The position numbers and the translations under genes are program-made. Below the pieces are notes generated by a model. The model saw nothing but the letters and a program-made list of their open reading frames with translations. It did not search any database and was not told the origin of the DNA. From positions 1-64,000 of the forward strand of contig JAAKBF010000042.1 of NCBI GenBank assembly GCA_012656075.1: a stretch of 64,000 nucleotides of DNA, given 5' to 3'. How positions within the stretch are numbered: position 1 is the first letter of the stretch; each line of letters opens with the position of its first letter. Below, one piece after another: positions 54,578 through 64,000 of the stretch. Origin of the DNA: Phytophthora hibernalis. Lineage: Eukaryota; Oomycota; Peronosporomycetes; Peronosporales; Peronosporaceae.

Positions 54578-56730
54578 ACCTTTGGTTTCGTCTCACAAAA
54601 TGTAAACGGGTTCGGATCCACAGAGGCGACAAGGAACAATTGCCAACGCAACGACGGACCAGTTGGTCTTGGATCAACCATGGCACGATACTTTCCCATT
54701 TCATACGGGGACATGTGCACTGGCGTTCCATTGTAGTACGCTTGTCTTGGATCAACACGTCCACGTTCCTCAAAGCGAGAACCTTGTACGTCTTCCCCTG
54801 GTACGGGTGGACCCACTCGTGGCCCACCTTGATCGCGCCATGGCTCAGACACAGGTCCTTGCGAGGTCTGCTTCAGTCCTTGGCCCAAGTAGAATAGCAT
54901 GTTCTCCTATGACAGTGGTGGCCCATGCTGTTGGACACTCTCCCACTGGCGCTGCATAGCACCAGTTACAGTACTCGTCGCAATTGATTGCACGGATTGC
55001 ACAGATTGTACTGGTTGCACATCAGTATTCACTTGCAACTGCAGTTGCTGAGGTATCGTAGGTACGTGCATATCAATACCACGTCGAATAACACGTTCGA
55101 AATTCCGCATTACATCTCCACCATCTCCTTCATCGCTGCTAGCGGGGTCGGTGGCGAATACACGGGCGAGGCTGACGCTGCAGCCTCATCGTTGCTCGTC
55201 AAGTCCAGCGTAGACGCAATCCTGGGTGGCGTCGTCAACTCGATCCCTGCAAAGAGTCCGGGCTGGGTGCAACAGCGGGTGTACAAGCGGGTGCAGCTTG
55301 CACGCGATGCACCGCGTTCACCAACGACACAGCCAGCTTCTTGTTGCGGCGCTTGGTTTGCTTGCGCAGCTCCAGTTCCGGTGTCAACAGCTTTCCTGTG
55401 GTCTCCGTACATTCCTCGTACCAGTGGCCGTTCTCACCACAGTTCGCACAATTGTACTTCTGCTTCTTCTTGCTCGCAGACGTCTTGACCTTGCGCTGCT
55501 TGCCTCTCTTGCGTCCTTGTCCTTGTCCTTGTCCTTGACCAACACCATTCACTTGAGCTGCGTGAGTGTGCTGCTGTCGAGGCGCAGCCATCGACACTTG
55601 CTGCTGCACTTGGTTGGTTGAGTGCTCAGCCGAGTGTAAGCGCTGCAGCGCATCGGCGAGCGACAAGGAGCTTCTGGTGTTGCTTGCGACCCATACCAAG
55701 TGAGCCCGCTCCATCTCGGGGAACACCAGCAACGCATTCGAGATCAACAGACTTGCATGCTCCCACTCCTCAAACACACCACGTGCCTGGCGGAGCCTGC
55801 GCGCCTTCTGGTCGATGTCCTTGATGTAGTCGTTACCGCCTCGTTAGGCTGCAACTTGCGCATCATTAGCTAGCACCGCAGATAGTCAGGATTCACTCCA
55901 TCTCCAGCCTCAAAATACTCAGTAATTCGCTCCCAGCATGCAGCTCTCAAAGTGCAAGGGGACCTCACTCTGCCACACTTGGTACTTCTCCTTCGTCAGC
56001 TCCGGGAGCTTGATGTTTAGATTCCTGAGGGACTTGATACTGTCCACTAGCTCTCCATCATTGTAGCGACCACCAGGATTCTGGTTATCAAACATGCTGG
56101 GGGCGCTAGTCGACGCGTCACTTGGAGCCTCGCTGCGTAGGTCTCGGTTGTCGTTCGCGCTGTTGCTGCTGGCGCTGCTGGAGCTTGGTGAGGCGACAAG
56201 GAACAATTGGTTCCAAGCTTTTGGAGATAAGGACTCACATGGTAGGTCGGACGTAATATGCGTACAAGAGACCCACGTCGCACTTCATGGCAACAAGAGG
56301 AAAGCTGGGTGGACAGCCGGTGACTGTGTGCAATTTGTACGCACCGCATCATTACGCGGAACGCGAACGTTTCTACAGTAACCTGCATCCAGTAGGATTC
56401 GAAAAGGGGATGTGTTGCTGATTGGCGGTGACTACAACTGTACGCTGGACGACCTGGCGGATCGCAGTTATCAGGACACAAGTAACGGCCATAACTCGCC
56501 AGCGTCACGAGAGCTACTAGCAGTTTGGGGCTTGCTGGATCGAATTGCAATCGCTAGACCATAACAATGGGGGAGGGAAGCTCTTCGCAGGCATCGAGAG
56601 GATACGCACACCTATACGTACACTGCACCTGGGGCGGCGCCGGCCAGTTCGCGATTAGATAGATGGTATGTTTCCGCACCCACGATGCCATGGGTCGCCG
56701 CTTGGAACACTGTGTCTATGGGGGCCACCC
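54578..56730 (+). CDS. LINE APE-type endonuclease, split by insertion
   Basis: The domain begins FGFVSQNVNGFGSTEAT at 54583 and is interrupted at 54643. It resumes at 56210 with NWFQAFGDKDSHGRSDVICV and QETHV (catalytic Glu). Later GGDYNCTLDDLADR (Asp/Asn) and SSRLDRWYVSA (the S-R-x-D motif) follow, in several frames. These are the AP-endonuclease-like motifs that nick target DNA for LINE integration. The C-terminal catalytic His is not confidently placed. Confidence 0.72.
54643..56209 (-). mobile_element. Copia gag-like element inserted in the LINE endonuclease
   Basis: Insertion of 1547 bp flanked by a perfect 20 bp direct repeat GAGGCGACAAGGAACAATTG (54623-54642 and 56190-56209). On its minus strand it encodes a Copia-type gag: KLPELTKEKYQVWQSEVPLH (56000 region), MFEEWEHASLLISNALLVFP, then a CCHC knuckle CANCGENGHWYEEC (about 55440), with frame breaks. 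No RT, integrase or LTR was found inside. The long target-like repeat suggests LINE-type integration of a gag transcript rather than Copia integrase, which makes about 5 bp duplications. Confidence 0.68.
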
Positions 56731-59016
56731 AAGACCATCAGGGGACCAAATTGCACGTGCGGCCCCCAGACGATCCCGTCCGGGTTAAACGACCTGCACG
56801 TATTCATCCGGTACCCGAATACGCAGCGACGGCGGTCCTCGCAGCGACGCAACAATTGCTGGTAGACTTCTCTACGGACATGAATGCGAAAACATGGCAA
56901 GCTAGAGAAGCAGCGACAAAATGGGAGGACTTGAAGATTGAAATCGCACGGAGGACCCGAGTCTGTATCAGGGAAAGAAAACGGGTTTTAAGAAACTCGT
57001 TGAAACAGAAACTCGTTCGGCTGATCAAACAACAACAGCGGCATAGGGATGAGCAAGCTGGAGCTGTAGTAAATGTGGAGACAGTCACGGAGGATATGGA
57101 ATGCCTCACCCTGGAAGACACTATTGGACCAACACGAGCAGCAAGGTTGTCGCGGGAAATAGCGGATTGCAAGGCAGCTAGGGCGAATATCAAACAACGG
57201 AAGCGATTTGATGCAGCGACACACTGGCAAGGAAAGTCTACCAAAGCCATGTTCCGTAGAGTTTCAACCAAATTTGCGGACAACTTCATACACAAGCTTG
57301 ACCCCATTCCTGGAGCTCCAAAGCGCGGGATACATGAGAAAGCGGACATACTCGCTGACGCTTGGTCCCCGTTGTCCAACAAGCGCCCACGCCCAGACAC
57401 TTTATCAAGAAGGTGGTGAAGTGGGACGAGTCCACCAACCGCCCTGTGCCGAACAACTAGCGATCGCCTCAACCATCACTGCAGACGAAGTGCGCCATGC
57501 ACTGCAGACGAAGTGCGCCATGCACTGCAGACGAAGTGCGCCATGCACTGCGGGAGTGTAAAAATGGAAAGGCAGCAGGACCTGACAGATTGGACAACGG
57601 ATGGTACCGAGACTATGAAGAGTTACTCGTACCGATCTTGGCAAAATTGCTGAACGTGTGGTATGACGAAGGGCACTTTTCAGAATCCTTTCTGGAAGCC
57701 GATATTTTCTGTCTGAAAAAGGAGGCCCCTCCAGCAACGCGCTAAATTTTAGACCACTGGCGCTGTTAAACACAGACTACAAAATTCTCACACGAATACT
57801 AGCCAGACGAGTAGATGTTACGCTGCCGGAGAACATACATCCCAATCAAAACGGATTTGTAGCAGGGCGGACCATTCACGAAACTATAGATCTGTACACA
57901 GCTGCACAGAACATGATTATCACCGACCCAGAGCAACAGGATGCATCCGCAATCTTACTCGATTTTAAGAAAGCTTATGATTCTCTGGATCGAGAATACA
58001 TGTTAGCAGTGCTGCGCGCGAAAGGAAACCCCGAAAAATTTGTTAAAGCCGTAGCAGCTACCCACACTGGCACCCACGTGCGTTTTCTAGCAAACGGTTC
58101 TAAATTAAGGCGGATTGAAGTCACAAGTGGTATTCGACAAGGCTGCCCTCTCGCACCTCTACTTTTATACTGGCGCTCGATCCTCTCTATCGCAAACTAG
58201 ATGGATTTCTAGGAACCAAAGGCGTGCTCATACAGTCGGCAGCTGGCAAGTTTGAGATTAGGGTATCCGGATATGCCGATGACTCAGCGGCATTCGTCAG
58301 GGATCCGGCAGACATTCCGAGATTGATGCAGGATCTTGATACATTCGGCAAGGCTTCAGGTCTGCTCATCAATGCTGACAAGACAATGGTAATCGCCTTG
58401 CACCCAATCGGACCAGCACATAACAAGATACTCCCTGAAGGATTGACATACCAATACCCAAACGAATCGTGCAGGTATTTGGGTCTACATGTAGGCAGCA
58501 GCATACCAATTGACGCATCATGGAACGCAGCTATTAAGAAGCTCCGAGTACGGTTGATACTTGCGAGCCAAAAGTCATGACTGTGGATCAGCGTAGTAGT
58601 ATTGCCAGGGCGATCATCATTCCAAATTTGACGTATGTGGCGAGACAAGCGTGGCCTACGATGGCGCAAATCAACACAATGGACACAATGATCAGAAACT
58701 ACGCGTGGCATGCGAATTTCACAGCTGAGCTCCTTGGACAGAGAGGGTGGGTTGACCGCGAACTCGCCTCATTAGAGAGATCAGAAGGAGAGATGGTGAT
58801 ACCTGACGTACGAACGGAATTGTACGCTCTAGCTGCGGCTACAATGAGTAAATGGGCGGAGCGGGGCACCAAAAACATGCACATCATGGCGGACGTGTTC
58901 TTTCACCAACTAAAACCAGGATTGGCACCGGCAAGGTACATCACGCCAGAGTACGTACTATTGGCACCAGACGGAGTTAGTAGGCGGAAGACCTTATGGG
59001 CTACTGGCAAAAACTG
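56731..59016 (+). CDS. LINE reverse transcriptase (frame-broken)
   Basis: A Lys/Arg-rich region (56731-57400) with VCIRERKRVLRNSLKQKLVR precedes the RT. RT blocks: CKNGKAAGPDRLDNGWYRDY, ADIFCLKKEAPPATR, FRPLALLNTDYKILTRILAR, HPNQNGFVAGRTIHETIDLY, AILLDFKKAYDSLDREYM (first Asp), VTSGIRQGCPLAPLL and VSGYADDSAAFVRD (YADD). The thumb-like region follows (ASWNAAIKKLRVRLILASQK). Frame changes occur near 57430, 57745 and 58180. A 23 bp triplication at 57481 shifts the frame just before GKAAGPD. Confidence 0.85.
57481..57549 (+). repeat. Three perfect 23 bp tandem units in the RT
   Basis: GCAGACGAAGTGCGCCATGC plus ACT repeats at 57481, 57504 and 57527. A single unit fits the RT protein (ADEVRHALREC), so two units are extra and shift the frame. 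Confidence 0.95.
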
Positions 59017-61000
59017 ATAGAGATAGCTGGGGCACCGGAAAAACTAACGACGACCACAGGGGACAGCACGTGAGGAATTTGTACGACCTGAATGGCATCA
59101 CAGTTGAGTGGAGTGGTCGGGTACTAACAGTCGACTGTTTGGAACTACTAAATAAACTGACTGGGAACCACACGATGCAAGCAGGAGCCAAGAGGACTGA
59201 TTTGCAGTTAGAATGGCTCCCTTTTGTGGACTGTGATACATTGCAAGTACACACCTGCACAGGGGACAAAGCGTCACTCACCACAGCTGCTGGGCTGAAG
59301 AGGCCTCCCAATCTACTGAAAGATATAATGACAAGTCAAAGGACGCGTCCGGTTCACATTTGCGCACACCAAGTGCAGCTTAACAGAGCAGAAACGCAAC
59401 CAAAGACAGGAACTAGCACAGTTGCTATTACTCAATTATTTGGAACTAGCAACACGACGGATTTACACAAGCGAAGTCAGATTCTCGGCGTCGCCGGTGG
59501 ACCATCCAGTGATAGTGCTCGCACGGTTAAGAGACGACGTCCAAGTTGAATTTCAGGCGACAGTGGCAGGACAACACGTCACGCGCACAATCACTAGCCA
59601 AGAAGATCTGAATCGGCGACTAACACAGTACATGCACCTGGAAGTACAGGTGCGCGATGTTCAACCACACCAGCTGCTTGGACGGCTCGTCTGTCTATGG
59701 GCCGGGCGGAGGAGGTGGGCGCAGAAGCGGAGAACCTACAAGCGCCGTGTGGCAACTAGCAGCATAGCGAGAGGCAAGGCTAATATAGTGGGGCGAGCTG
59801 AGAAGTGGACACAGCAAAGTACACAGGCGGCAAGCGGTCTGGAACAACTCACGGAGAGTGGTAGGGTTGGGGCCATGGGGCGAACAATTACTGCACCGAC
59901 TCAAGCTGCACGCATACTCACTGTTTGATGTCAAACATGGCAAGCCGGGGTGTCCACACGACACTTGTGTGCACCTGCAAGATGTAACGCTGCACCATGT
60001 TTTTGGGAATGCGCAGCGGCACAGAAACTCAGGCGGAAAATGGAAACAACTGGGACTGCAGGCTGCAGGTCTGGAGCAAGCAATATTTGGCCTTCGCTTA
60101 CACACCATACCTGTAGGCATATGGGCAGTTGCCGAGCAGGTCAAGACAGCGTCGTTGGACCCAGACATGCTACTAACCTCGGCGGTGACGGAACTATCGG
60201 AAGGATGTTGGCGCATGGGAGCGGCCACTTATCTACACGCGGTGTGGCGTTGGAGAGTGAATCATTATGATGAGCTCAACAACGTCACGACAGCATATCA
60301 AACGAGTGGATTAAAACGAAAATTGAAAACGGGCTATGGCACAGTGTTTACGCACACGTACATGAGGAAAGACGTTACCGAAGCAATTGGAGTTGCAGCT
60401 ATCGACATACTGCGACGGGCACTGGTCCACAGTGACTACTCACCTGTGCAACTGATGCCTGTCAAATACCCTGGAACCTACGCGCTTTTCTTTGGCGGAA
60501 GGGAACACGGGAAAACTGGCGATGCCGGATGTGGGGCGGTAATTGTGCAGATTGGGCTCAACTCGTCCGACGCACACATTTGTTGGATCAGCCACATGTC
60601 TTATGCAGGTCATGATATGACGCTGCACGGTGCTGCTAACATGGGCCTGCTCACAGGGCTACGAGAATGCGCGAAGCAAAAGTACTGGCCGCTGCACGTA
60701 ATCGGAGATAATGCGATAGTTATCGCGCAGCACATCCAACGCAAACCACCGAAGGCAAGCCATCTGAAAGCAACACATTGGCAATGCCGCCAACTGACTG
60801 AAAACATAGAAATCCAAACATGGACTTGTCAAAGCAGAGGATACAACAGAATGGTGGATACAATGGCGAATATGACAATCGAACAACACACGAGTCGACA
60901 GACGACGAACACGGGAAATTCACTGATTAAACAGCAGTGGGGACGGTCATGCGACACATGGTCGCAGACATGGATCCGTTAATGGAAACAATGGAGAACA
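59017..61000 (+). CDS. LINE C-terminal region with RNase H
   Basis: A linker (59070-59850) leads to LGPWGEQLLHRLKLHAYSLF and HDTCVHLQDVTLHHVFGNAQ, a Cys/His-rich segment conserved in the second copy. RNase H follows in 59858-60982: YALFFGGREHGKTGDAGCGA (the usual first Asp position reads Gly), LHGAANMGLLTGLRE (usual Glu position reads Ala), LHVIGDNAIVIAQHI (Asp kept), and YNRMVDTMANMTIE (Asp). Two of the catalytic acids appear replaced, so this RNase H may be inactive; compare the second copy, which retains them. Confidence 0.72.
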
Positions 61001-61165
61001 CGACACAAGGGGTGGAGTGGCCGACTGCCTTATAAGGCCGCTGGCGTGAAGCGGGGAAGCGAAAGCTTGGAACGCAGAGATAAGCTAACCTTCGACAAAG
61101 AGCGATAGTTAGGACGGACATAGGATATCGTTAGCGCAGCTAAATGACATCAATGTATCTCACTT

Positions 61166-62204
61166 GAAAACGAAAACGAGAACACGCGTTCCTGCCCAAG
61201 CCAAACACGAGCGAGGGCTGAAACGGATGGGAAGAGCAATGTACCCGTCTCTCGGTACAACTGGCAGATATCCACGTACCGTACTTGCATTGACCCTGAA
61301 GCCGCCAGCAGACCTTTTGATCTCGGCGTACAAGCAGCAGCCGCGTGAAGTCCTCCGCCGTCATCGTGCTATCCGTATTTTGGTGTACAGCGATGGACTT
61401 CAATCGGAACACCGAACGAGTCAACACGAACGTCATGTCCTCCACCGACGATTGACTGCTTGGAAGTTCTCCTGCCTCGTCCAACGTACTGGCTGGCATT
61501 ATGGCACATGGAGGATCCGGCTGAATCGCCCAACGTGCTCGCCGAATTCTGGCTGACCTTCTGGTGCATCGAGGATCCGGCCGACCTACCCACAATCTCG
61601 TAGGTAAACTGCTGATTACCCAGGTAATTCGTCTGAGCCGCCGCGTGTTTGGCTTCCAGTGGTCGGCACACTCGCGGCTACAATAGATAATTAATATTAG
61701 TGCTGATGTTATCACTTCAACATTAATAACAATCTTACCGTGCAATCCGTGAGCGGTAGTACAGTGAAGCGCACGCATGAAAACCCCTCATGGAACAACC
61801 GTTGTATAATGTTGCTATATCAGTAAGGCATTTCAGCAAAGAGAAGTGACCCGCAAGCTGCAATTGGTAGTTGTCACGTGCGAGGAAGTCGACGTGAAGT
61901 TTAGAAGAGCGCAAAATGCTTGACAAACAAGCGCCAATGCTTCTAGCTTTCATCCGTGGTGGTGGTCCAAACCGCTGATCGACAGGGCAAACTACTGGTT
62001 ACTACAGTAATAGTACTACAGTACTATTTTGTACTGGCGACGCGAGTTACTGGGCATGGGTAAACGCTAAGGGCATTTCATTCAATCAAAATCCGTGTGA
62101 AACACGGCATTATGTTGATTTACTAGAAAAAGTGTAATCATAAATACGTATTGATCCCACTATTATAGTTCATTACAACAGTATGACCAAAACGATGGTT
62201 CGTC
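61166..62204. other. Spacer between the two LINE copies
   Basis: Contains a 212-codon minus-strand open frame (61140-61778) and overlapping frames, but I recognise no family and cannot tell which is coding. 61680-62200 is AT-rich without features. Confidence 0.4.
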
Positions 62205-63950
62205 GTGGTCGATATCGACGATGCAATCCGGGATATGAAGAATGACAACCAGTGCAGACAGGTAAACGACAGACCAGCAGATGCTTCAACGAACCTTTAC
62301 ATGACAGTCAAGAACGTACAAAAGGGAGTGGAACGCACAGTTGCTTCGTATGTCGCGAAGAGCCACGGGAGTCTGGCAGCACAGCTCCTAACAGCAGCAA
62401 TGCCGGAGGTGGCGGTGCGGTACGTACACCCCGCGATTTCAATTTCGAGAATGGCGTGCATATGGATAGCTGGGAGACGTAGGCCACAACGCGCCCTCAT
62501 TACAAGCTCTACATCGCACAGGCATCCAGAGCCAAAGGGAACCTGCAGGAAGTAACCAGGGTAGGCAAGTGGACTACCGGCAGCACCAAAGCTGCGGAGG
62601 GTCTGAACAACCTGGAATGGAAGCGCGTACGGAGAATATTGGGATTAGGGCCTTGGTGGGAACACGTTCTCTACAGACAGAAGGCAAGGACCTACACAAT
62701 GTACGACATTAGGAACGGGATGATGGGTTGCTCGCACGCGGAGTGCGTTCATTTGCCGGATGTCGACATCTACCATGTCGTCTATCTGTGCCCTGCCGTG
62801 AGTAGATTGCGTGCGACTTTTTGTTAGGCAATGGAAGGAGATCGGCATCAACGAGAAGGAACTAGAGGCGGTATGGTTCAGCATCCAGTTGCCGAGGATT
62901 CCACCACGCAGGAAATCGCCTCATAACACAAGCCTTCCGTGAGAACAGAAGCACCATGGATGGACGAAGCGGTCACATGTGTGGTGGAAGGCTGTTGGAG
63001 GCTCGGAGCCGCGTTGTTTTTCTAAGCGGCATGGCAATGGAGAGTGCAGCATTTCGATGATTCCAATGACGTTACAGACCAGCACCACATACGAGATCTG
63101 AGGATGCGATATAGTACGATGCATGAATATTTAGAGACCATCGGCTTGTGGATGCAATGTCGATGGCGGGCAAGGTGATGGCACAAGCGCTCACGACTAA
63201 GATCGATATCACGCACCAGACACTTCTAGAAGCTGGAACCTACTACATCATGTTTTTCGACGGCGGTTCACGGGGAAATCTAGGTCCGGGAGGGACAGGA
63301 GCCGCTGTGGTGAGAATGGCTGGGCCGGAAGGTCCGTACCAACTTGTCTGGGCGGGAAGTGTGTCGTTCGCGTCAGCTACAACGACGAATAATGTAGCAG
63401 AAAATATGGGGCTTTACGCAGGGATCGCAGCGTGTGGGAAATTGGGGTACTCACCGGTGCATGTGGTTGGCGACAGCAAAATGATCATCAACCAACATAG
63501 CAAGATGCATCCGCCACGGGCAGCGCACCTGAAACCATTATACTGGAAGTGTAGGTGGAAGATTGCGCAAATAACGATACTGTCGTCGATCCACCATTTA
63601 CGGGAGTTTAACAAAACAAAATGACCGACTGGCTGGCAAACAAGGCGATGGACACGAAGAAAAGTAGACAAATGTGCCTGGAAAACAGTGGAGAGGGTGG
63701 CCAAGGGTCCGGGAGCTTGCCAGCGGAGATGCCGCCACTGGTCGCACGGATATGGAATAGCACACTCGAATGGGTGTGCAGTCGACGGGCCTTAGGGGAC
63801 GGAGTGGTGCCGCGGGATGACAACATCACCCGCGAGGACCAAAGATGCCGGCTGATAAAGAGGCAACCGGCAGATAGACAAAGGAATCGTTAGCAGTAAA
63901 ACAAACGGTTAAATGACGTCAATGTACCTTAAAATTAAAAAAAACATACA
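62205..63950 (+). mobile_element. Second LINE copy, 3' half
   Basis: LGPWWEHVLYRQKARTYTMY and HAECVHLPDVDIYHVVYLCP (62639-62827) match the segment at 59860-60010 of the large LINE. RNase H follows and the terminal AAATGACGTCAATGTACCT (63912-63930) matches 61142. An A-rich tail is seen at 63930-63952. The upstream RT and endonuclease are missing, as expected for a 5'-truncated LINE. Confidence 0.78.
63148..63700 (+). CDS. LINE RNase H domain, second copy
   Basis: YYIMFFDGGSRGNLGPGGTG (first Asp), TTNNVAENMGLYAGIAACGK (Glu), VHVVGDSKMIINQHSK (Asp) and, after one frame change near 63620, DWLANKAMDTKKS (final Asp) give all four RNase H acids. In this region the frame is open for 158 codons. The domain degrades RNA in RNA:DNA hybrids during retrotransposition. 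Confidence 0.82.
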
Positions 63951-64000
63951 AAAGCTATGGTGTAGTGAAATATACTAACATGTAAGTACTGAATTTGTCG

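Larger units (their letters stand above)
49644..61165 (+). mobile_element. Long LINE (non-LTR) retrotransposon with CCHC, OTU-like, APE, RT and RNase H regions
   Basis: Plus-strand order: gag-like ORF with CCHC knuckle, OTU-like cysteine protease region, APE endonuclease, RT with YADD, RNase H, then a 3' end AAATGACATCAATGTATCT at 61142-61160 also found at the end of the second copy (63912 on). At about 11.5 kb, including a 1.55 kb foreign insertion, it is a full-length or nearly full-length but dead copy: frame changes, stops and an out-of-frame 23 bp triplication. The 5' limit is approximate. Confidence 0.8.

Noticed and set aside
61140..61778. 212-codon minus-strand frame between the LINE copies
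   Set aside because: Arg/Ser/Thr-rich, overlapping frames on both strands are equally open, and no motif is recognised; not supported as a gene.
1..64000. CRISPR arrays, bacterial operons, ribosomal or transfer RNA genes
   Set aside because: The DNA is eukaryotic; no spacer-repeat series, rRNA core or cloverleaf with GGTTCGAATCC-type arm was seen by eye. A tRNA scan would be needed to exclude tRNAs fully.

Overview
The window is nuclear DNA of an oomycete, most likely Phytophthora or a close Peronosporales relative. The evidence is a CRN (Crinkler) effector with LxLYLAK and HVIVLTP-type motifs, two secreted RXLR-like effectors plus a broken third, very compact housekeeping genes with 65-72 bp introns, and a repeat load of Helitrons, DIRS-type and LINE retroelements. 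I cannot name the species.

Layout. 0-10.4 kb is a gene-dense block: a macro-domain gene start at the left edge (minus), an RRM nucleolar protein (NOL8-like), a non-canonical nucleotidyltransferase, a TPR protein, mitochondrial ribosomal protein bL21, NAC alpha, and a second macro-domain gene whose first 16 residues are identical to the one at the left edge but inverted. 10.4-16.1 kb is degenerate: a gag relic and a 2OG-Fe(II) oxygenase gene split by nested inverted repeats. 17.7-19.8 kb is a secreted catalase-peroxidase, followed by a second broken oxygenase copy. 22.0-27.5 kb is a DIRS-type (tyrosine recombinase) retrotransposon. 28.7-41.4 kb alternates effectors (RXLR-like, CRN, RXLR-like) with conserved genes (ATAD3-like ATPase, glutamate 5-kinase, prolyl 4-hydroxylase) and a Helitron helicase fragment. 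41.9-44.3 kb holds head-to-tail Helitron termini and an effector N-terminus fragment. 44.4-49.5 kb is gene-poor and contains large hairpins, including a palindrome with about 340 bp arms. 49.6-61.2 kb is one long LINE with CCHC, OTU-like protease, APE endonuclease, RT and RNase H regions, itself interrupted by a Copia gag-like insertion. 62.2-63.9 kb is the 3' half of a second LINE.

Many conserved genes are split by single-base frame changes at short homopolymers. In housekeeping genes such as NAC alpha this looks like assembly error, so I annotate those spans as single genes. In the transposons and the oxygenase copies real decay is also present (nonsense codons, deletions, insertions).

Gene relationships: glutamate 5-kinase (proline synthesis) lies directly upstream of a membrane prolyl 4-hydroxylase. 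The two RXLR-like genes are paralogues that share 13-residue repeats and a C-terminal membrane segment. Fold-back DNA recurs through the window and is its most unusual structural theme.
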